Positions 6,663-10,191 of a DNA stretch of 10,191 bases are shown in pieces. Positions within the stretch are counted from its first letter, which is position 1, and the number at the start of each line of letters is the position of its first letter. The stretch comes from Propionibacteriaceae bacterium (GTDB taxonomy: Bacteria > Actinomycetota > Actinomycetes > Propionibacteriales > Propionibacteriaceae), in assembly GCA_003153855.1 (NCBI GenBank), contig PMBM01000129.1:8042-18232 (forward strand), in the 5' to 3' direction. Position numbers and translations under genes: made by a program. Under the pieces are notes generated by a model. It worked only from the letters and a program-made list of their open reading frames with translations, ran no database searches and had not been told where the DNA came from.

Positions 6663-6683
6663 GGTCACCGGGTGCCGGTGACC
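6663..6683. promoter_or_regulatory. Perfect hairpin between dltB and dltC
   Basis: GGTCACCGG-GTG-CCGGTGACC is a 9-bp perfect stem with a 3-nt loop, starting on the first base after the dltB stop codon. No U-tract follows. It lies inside an operon whose other joints overlap. It may therefore be an RNA stability or processing element, or a partial terminator that sets dltC-dltD-dltX expression apart from dltA-dltB. A weak TACAGT at 6698-6703 could be a -10 box of an internal promoter, without a clear -35. Confidence 0.6.
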
Positions 6684-6738
6684 ACAGTCGGCCCGGATAC
6701 AGTTCGGTCGGATTCCCCTTACAACGAACGAGGACGAC

Positions 6739-6981
6739 ATGGACGAGGCACAGGAGCAAGAGGTCCTGAGGCTTCTCATCGACGTGTGCGGCACCGACGC
6801 CATCGACACCGAGCGTGACGTCGACCTGTTCGATGCAGGCCTTCTCGACTCGCTCGGCGTGACGCAGCTCCTCGTCAGCTTCGAGGACGACCTGGGCATC
6901 AAGGTGCCCCCGACGGCCGTGGAGCGCGACGAGATCTCGACGGTCAACCGGATCCTGGCGTTCGTCGCGGAGCGCCTCTGA
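6739..6981 (+). CDS. dltC: D-alanyl carrier protein
   Basis: An 80-residue acidic acyl-carrier protein. The phosphopantetheine attachment serine is S38 in LFDAGLLDSLGVTQLL, matching the DltC pattern LFxxGxLDSxxxxQLL. It carries D-alanine as a thioester from DltA to DltB in the cytoplasm. The second half (FEDDLGIKVPPTAVERDEISTVNRIL) matches DltC helices III-IV, including the ERDE region. Length is normal for the family (about 78-81). GAGGA at 6730-6734 lies 4 nt before the ATG. There is a 76-bp gap to dltB with a hairpin, while the dltC stop shares one base with the dltD start (TGATG). The high need for carrier protein could explain a separate translation signal here. Confidence 0.93.
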   Translation: MDEAQEQEVLRLLIDVCGTDAIDTERDVDLFDAGLLDSLGVTQLLVSFEDDLGIKVPPTAVERDEISTVNRILAFVAERL

Positions 6982-8177
6982 TGCGTCGGGTCTTCGCGCT
7001 GATCGCGGGCGCGGTGCTCGCCATGGGGCTGTTCCTGAGCCCCGTCGCCGACATCGCCGTCCGGGCGCTGACGACCGTCAAGAACCCCGAGCAGCGCAGT
7101 GTCAGGGTGCTCAACTACGAGAGCCCCGGGCACCGCGAGGACCCGGTCCGCCTGTACAAGCAGGCGATCGCCGGCGAGCCGGACGGGGTGACGAACCTGT
7201 ACCTCATGGGCAGCTCCGAGCTCGGCATGCCCGTCGACCAGAACCCGAGCACGTGGCTGCCCAACAACGCGAGCGACTTCGACATGTACGAGTCGGGGCG
7301 CGGCAACCAGCAGTCGCTGTACCACGCGATCGAGCTCGCCGCCGTCGGGCCGAGCATCGCCAACAAGAAGGTCGCCCTCATCCTGTCGCCGCAGTGGTTC
7401 GTCCAGGGCGGGGTCAAGGCCAGTCTCTTCCAGTCGGTGTTCTCCCACAGCGCCTGGGACGCGATGCTGGCCAACCCCCACCTGTCAGCCGCCACGCGGC
7501 AGCGGCTCATCGCACGCGTGGGTTCGCTGATGCCCCAGCTGTGCACGCTCGGCGCGAGCTGCGCCACGACCACCGCCAGCTCCGTCGAGGAGGTCGTCAA
7601 CGCGCCGTACAACGTGTTCACCCAGCGGGTCAACGCGTTGCGCGACACGTACAAGGGCGTCGACTACCGCAAGGCCGTCAGGTACACGGGGGCGTGGCAG
7701 CCAGGCAGGCAGTCGATGGCGACCATCGACTGGGCGGCGGAGGATGCCAAGGCCGCAGCGACAGGCAAGGCGAAGGTCGGCAAGAACCCGTACAACATGG
7801 AGGACGCGTTCTACCAGAAGCGCGTCGTGCCGCAGATCGACAAGCTCAAGGGGCAGCAGGCCGGCGTCACGTACACGTCGTCGGTCGAGTACGACGACCT
7901 CCAGCTGTTCCTCGACGTCGCCCACGACCTCGGCATCGACGTGATGCTGATCCCGCTGCCGGTCAACGGCACGTGGAGCGACTTCACCCGCCTTCCGAAG
8001 GCGCAGCGCGACGGGTTCGCGACGGACATCCGCCGCATCGCCGCCGCCAACTCCGTCCAGCTGACGGATCTCACGTCCAAGGCGTACGAGCCGTACTACT
8101 TCTTCGACACGCTCCACCTCGGCTGGAGGGGGTGGTTGGATGTCACCCATGCCTGTTGGGAGTTCGCCCGCCCCTGA
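6981..8177 (+). CDS. dltD: D-alanyl transfer protein, anchored SGNH-like enzyme
   Basis: A 398-residue protein with one N-terminal membrane anchor (about residues 4-28, after MRR) and a large extracytoplasmic domain. It is needed for the last step of D-alanylation of the envelope polymer. The catalytic serine lies in MGSSELG (76-82), probably S79, and the Asp/His pair is D376 and H379 in FFDTLHLGWRGW. Other DltD landmarks are GRGNQQSLYHAIELA, LILSPQWFVQGG, VEYDDLQLFLDVAHDLG and the PLPVNGTWSDFT segment. Length is in the family range (about 390-425). Two cysteines in QLCTLGASCA may form an extracytoplasmic disulfide. Its 3' end overlaps the next gene by 38 nt. Confidence 0.93.
   Translation: MRRVFALIAGAVLAMGLFLSPVADIAVRALTTVKNPEQRSVRVLNYESPGHREDPVRLYKQAIAGEPDGVTNLYLMGSSELGMPVDQNPSTWLPNNASDFDMYESGRGNQQSLYHAIELAAVGPSIANKKVALILSPQWFVQGGVKASLFQSVFSHSAWDAMLANPHLSAATRQRLIARVGSLMPQLCTLGASCATTTASSVEEVVNAPYNVFTQRVNALRDTYKGVDYRKAVRYTGAWQPGRQSMATIDWAAEDAKAAATGKAKVGKNPYNMEDAFYQKRVVPQIDKLKGQQAGVTYTSSVEYDDLQLFLDVAHDLGIDVMLIPLPVNGTWSDFTRLPKAQRDGFATDIRRIAAANSVQLTDLTSKAYEPYYFFDTLHLGWRGWLDVTHACWEFARP
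8125..8132 (+). promoter_or_regulatory. Ribosome binding site of dltX within dltD
   Basis: GGAGGGGG lies 7 nt before the ATG at 8140, within the codons for the conserved GWRGW of DltD. It is the strongest Shine-Dalgarno match in the operon and supports the overlapping start over the GTG at 8188. Confidence 0.6.
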
Positions 8178-8400
8178 GACGGGACCCGTGTCCACGTGGC
8201 TGAGCGCGGCTCTGGACCGCATCCAGGCAGCCGGCAGCGACCCGGTCGTGAACTCGGCAAGGGCCCCGTGGTCGCCTCCGACCGTACGGCCGCATCCGTT
8301 CCTCTGGTTCCTGGCCGCCTTCGTCGCGATGGCCGCGCTGTTCCTCTACTGGTTCTTCGTCGCCGACGGCTCGGGCGGCTTCATCTACGCGGGTTTCTGA
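8140..8400 (+). CDS. dltX: DltX-like small membrane protein, extended N-terminus
   Basis: An 86-residue protein. Residues 1-53 are polar and proline-rich; 54-73 form one hydrophobic membrane helix (FLWFLAAFVAMAALFLYWFF); the tail VADGSGGFIYAGF ends the protein. Firmicutes DltX proteins (about 50 residues) have the same layout of helix, short Gly/Asn linker and terminal FIYNEF. Their C-terminal tyrosine has been described as an acyl relay between DltB and DltD. Y83 is the equivalent here. Homology is inferred from topology, tail motif and operon place. The ATG at 8140 has a strong GGAGGGGG site (8125-8132) 7 nt upstream, inside dltD. An alternative GTG at 8188 (residue 17) would remove the overlap. 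The ~50-residue N-terminal extension and the position at the operon end are unlike Firmicutes. Confidence 0.82.
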   Translation: MSPMPVGSSPAPETGPVSTWLSAALDRIQAAGSDPVVNSARAPWSPPTVRPHPFLWFLAAFVAMAALFLYWFFVADGSGGFIYAGF

Positions 8401-8447
8401 GCCCGCCCGTAGTCGCTCAGCCCTGGACGCGCACAAGCTTTAGGGCT

Positions 8448-8496
8448 CCCGCACAACCCCTGTGACCACCTTTTCGGACCACAAAGGTTGTGCGGG
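8448..8496. terminator. Hairpin between convergent dltX and right-hand gene, probable bidirectional terminator
   Basis: CCCGCACAACC (8448-8458) and GGTTGTGCGGG (8486-8496) are perfect reverse complements. After a 2-base mismatch, TGTG/CACA pairing continues on the same axis (8461-8464 with 8480-8483). It lies 47 nt after the dltX stop and 24 nt after the stop of the minus-strand gene, so it can end both transcripts. A short TTTT (8471-8474) lies in the loop, not after the stem. Confidence 0.65.
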
Positions 8497-8520
8497 TGCC
8501 TCAACCCAGGGACCTGGCCC

Positions 8521-10191
8521 TCAGAGCGGCTGCAGGCCCAGCGTGCCCACGAGGCCGGCGCGGTAGGCGTCCTGCTTGACCCGGCCGAGCTCGGCGTAGG
8601 CCTCGACGAGGCGCTGCTGTACGTGGAGGCGCTCGACCGGATCGGCGTTCGCGTCCTCGGACTGGAACAGCTCGAGCCGTCCGGCGGCGGCCTCGTAGTG
8701 GCAGATGTCGGCCTTCTGCTTGGCCGCGAGACGCTCCGCGTACCAGTCGCTGGCCAGCACGTTGTCGCGGGTGAACAGCTCACGCAGCTCGGGGGAGTGC
8801 AACGTCCAGCCCTCGCTCGAGTGGCCTCCTGCCATGTACTGCAACAGTGCGCGCAGCGGCGGGATCGCCATGGCGATGGTGCCGTCGTCGAGGTACGACT
8901 GGGCGACACGGCGGTGCGTCTCGACGATGACCTCGACGGAGTCCGCGTACACGTCGGCGTCCTGCAGCTCGGGCTTGAGCATCTCGGGCGTGAACACCGT
9001 GGCCGGGTGGAGGAAGATCCGCCCGAAGAACGTCGTGACGAAGCGCTGGTTGATGCGGTAGCCGAGGCGGCTCGCCTCGATCGTCCTCCCGTCGCGCTCC
9101 ACGTCCTCGATCGGGTCGAGGTAGCCGTTCTCCAGGAGCCACGCGGCGTCGCGCTCGGCAGGCGACATCCTGCTGAACACCTCCGGCACGAGCAGGCTGA
9201 AGTCGTGGTCGACGCGCACCTTGGGGCCGATGTAGCCGGCGGAGCTGATCCACCCGTCGTACCCGGTCAGCGCGTAGCTGAGGAACGCCGCGTTGAGGTC
9301 GATGATGCTCGGCAGCATGTTGAACGGGCCCTTGGTGAGCGCCCCTTCGGATCCGGCACCCGTCGTGGACGGCGACTTGCCCGTCATCGAGCTGATGAAC
9401 TCGAGGAACAGCTCGGGCAGCTCCATGTAGTGCAAGGGGTTGTACGAGCAGAGCGCGGGCGCGTCGGCCTCCGGCGGGTTGTTGCGGCGGCCCGCGGCGA
9501 TGATGTCGACCGGCAGCGGCGCGAACTCGGTGAGTGCGCGGTGGTGCAGCAGGTGGTCGGCGATGTCGGCCAGGGCGGTCGCGACGGGGTTGGAGCGGTC
9601 GGGTCGCAGCTGCAGGTAGCGGGGGTTCTTGCTCGGCTTGCCGCCCACGACGCGCGGGCTGGCGGAGCTGACCACGTACGCGGGGCCGTCCGTGCTCGTC
9701 GCGAAGCTGCTCAGCAGATTCTTCATCGGGTCAGTGAACTGGCTGAACCCCACTGCGTCCTGCACCATGGCAGCGGCGTCCGACTTCGTCAGCGGCTGGA
9801 AGTTGGACAGGAACGTGCCGCCACCGGCGATGTCACGCTCGGCCTGCTTGTCGTACCCGCGGTGGATCGCGTCGTCCGGGCGCTGGAACAGCAGCTCCTC
9901 ACAGTTCTTCACGTACTTGCGGGACACGGCAGCGCGGTTGCGCGCATCGGCGCGAGCCTCCCTGAGTCCGCGGCGCTTGCTGAAGTCCAGGGGTGCCTCG
10001 TTCGCCCCCAGTACGGTGCTGGCCGTGATGTCGTCCTCGGTCTGCACCTTGACGGCCGGGCTGAAGTCGGGGCGCAGGCTGAACAGGCGCCACGAGCCGT
10101 CCTCCTCGAACCCGACGCGGAGCATGTTGACGACGATCTTGTCGCCGTCGAGCCGGACCATGTTGCCGAGGCGGCCGTTGATGATGCTCAC
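8521..10191 (-). CDS. C-terminal part of a large conserved protein, tentatively PPi-type PEP carboxykinase (partial)
   Basis: 556 visible residues, ending at a TGA (8521-8523). The reading frame is open to the window edge, so the 5' end is missing. The GTG at 10191 is probably internal, because the family as I remember it exceeds 1,000 residues. No signal or membrane segment is seen. Striking conserved stretches are EDDITAS, the Gly/Ser/Thr-rich MTGKSPSTTGAGSEGALTKG (about visible residues 266-285), GYDGWISSAGYIGPKVRVDHD and SRLGYRINQRFVTTFFGRIF. I associate this pattern with the diphosphate-dependent phosphoenolpyruvate carboxykinases described from Propionibacterium and Entamoeba, which are unrelated in overall sequence to the ATP and GTP enzymes. 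That would interconvert oxaloacetate plus PPi with PEP plus CO2 plus Pi. The assignment is from memory without a search and could be wrong. The gene itself is certain. It converges with the dlt operon and is probably independent of it. Confidence 0.6.
   Translation of the reverse strand: MSIINGRLGNMVRLDGDKIVVNMLRVGFEEDGSWRLFSLRPDFSPAVKVQTEDDITASTVLGANEAPLDFSKRRGLREARADARNRAAVSRKYVKNCEELLFQRPDDAIHRGYDKQAERDIAGGGTFLSNFQPLTKSDAAAMVQDAVGFSQFTDPMKNLLSSFATSTDGPAYVVSSASPRVVGGKPSKNPRYLQLRPDRSNPVATALADIADHLLHHRALTEFAPLPVDIIAAGRRNNPPEADAPALCSYNPLHYMELPELFLEFISSMTGKSPSTTGAGSEGALTKGPFNMLPSIIDLNAAFLSYALTGYDGWISSAGYIGPKVRVDHDFSLLVPEVFSRMSPAERDAAWLLENGYLDPIEDVERDGRTIEASRLGYRINQRFVTTFFGRIFLHPATVFTPEMLKPELQDADVYADSVEVIVETHRRVAQSYLDDGTIAMAIPPLRALLQYMAGGHSSEGWTLHSPELRELFTRDNVLASDWYAERLAAKQKADICHYEAAAGRLELFQSEDANADPVERLHVQQRLVEAYAELGRVKQDAYRAGLVGTLGLQPL

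Noticed and set aside
5667..7481. A 604-codon open frame on the minus strand across dltB-dltC-dltD
   Set aside because: Its product is low-complexity, rich in Arg, Glu, Val and His, as produced by the antisense of high-GC genes. It lies opposite three clear dlt genes.

Overview
The window is high-GC DNA (roughly 70%) with dense, short-spaced genes, GTG and ATG starts, strong G/C bias at third codon positions and several starts that look leaderless. This fits an actinomycete (Actinomycetota). The actinobacterial type of phosphoribosyltransferase at the left and the large protein at the right agree with that. A narrower placement, for example Propionibacteriales, is only a guess.

Left part (1-3835), accessory metabolism. 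A purine-type phosphoribosyltransferase gene (112-606, +) converges with a tandem-CBS-domain protein gene (716-1144, -). The latter is divergent from metB, cystathionine gamma-synthase (1270-2433, +). metB converges with a two-gene minus-strand unit: a class I SAM-dependent methyltransferase (3107-3835) followed by a 163-residue conserved protein of unknown function with a ribbon-helix-helix-like C-terminal part (2577-3068). The metB/unknown-protein convergence zone holds a perfect 19-bp inverted repeat (2441-2511) and a second compact hairpin (2538-2563).

Central part (3916-8400), a complete dlt operon on the plus strand in the order dltA-dltB-dltC-dltD-dltX. DltA activates D-alanine with ATP and loads it on the 4'-phosphopantetheine arm of the carrier protein DltC. 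DltB, a membrane O-acyltransferase, carries the acyl group across the membrane. DltD, an anchored extracytoplasmic SGNH-like enzyme, completes transfer to an envelope polymer. The last gene, overlapping dltD by 38 nt, encodes an 86-residue single-pass protein ending in FIYAGF. This matches the C-terminal signature of the small Firmicutes protein DltX, but with a long proline-rich N-terminal extension and at the opposite end of the operon. The gene overlaps (4 nt A/B, 1 nt C/D, 38 nt D/X) indicate tight co-expression. A perfect 9-bp hairpin sits between dltB and dltC. dltA carries an 81-bp palindromic, in-frame insertion (4458-4538) with foreign-looking codon use that adds about 27 residues to an otherwise canonical enzyme.

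Right part (8401-10191). A strong hairpin (8448-8496) separates dltX from a convergent minus-strand gene that runs off the right edge. Its 556 visible residues are the C-terminal part of a large conserved protein, tentatively of the PPi-type phosphoenolpyruvate carboxykinase family.

The two most interesting points are the palindromic element translated inside dltA and the rearranged actinobacterial dlt operon with a terminal, extended DltX.
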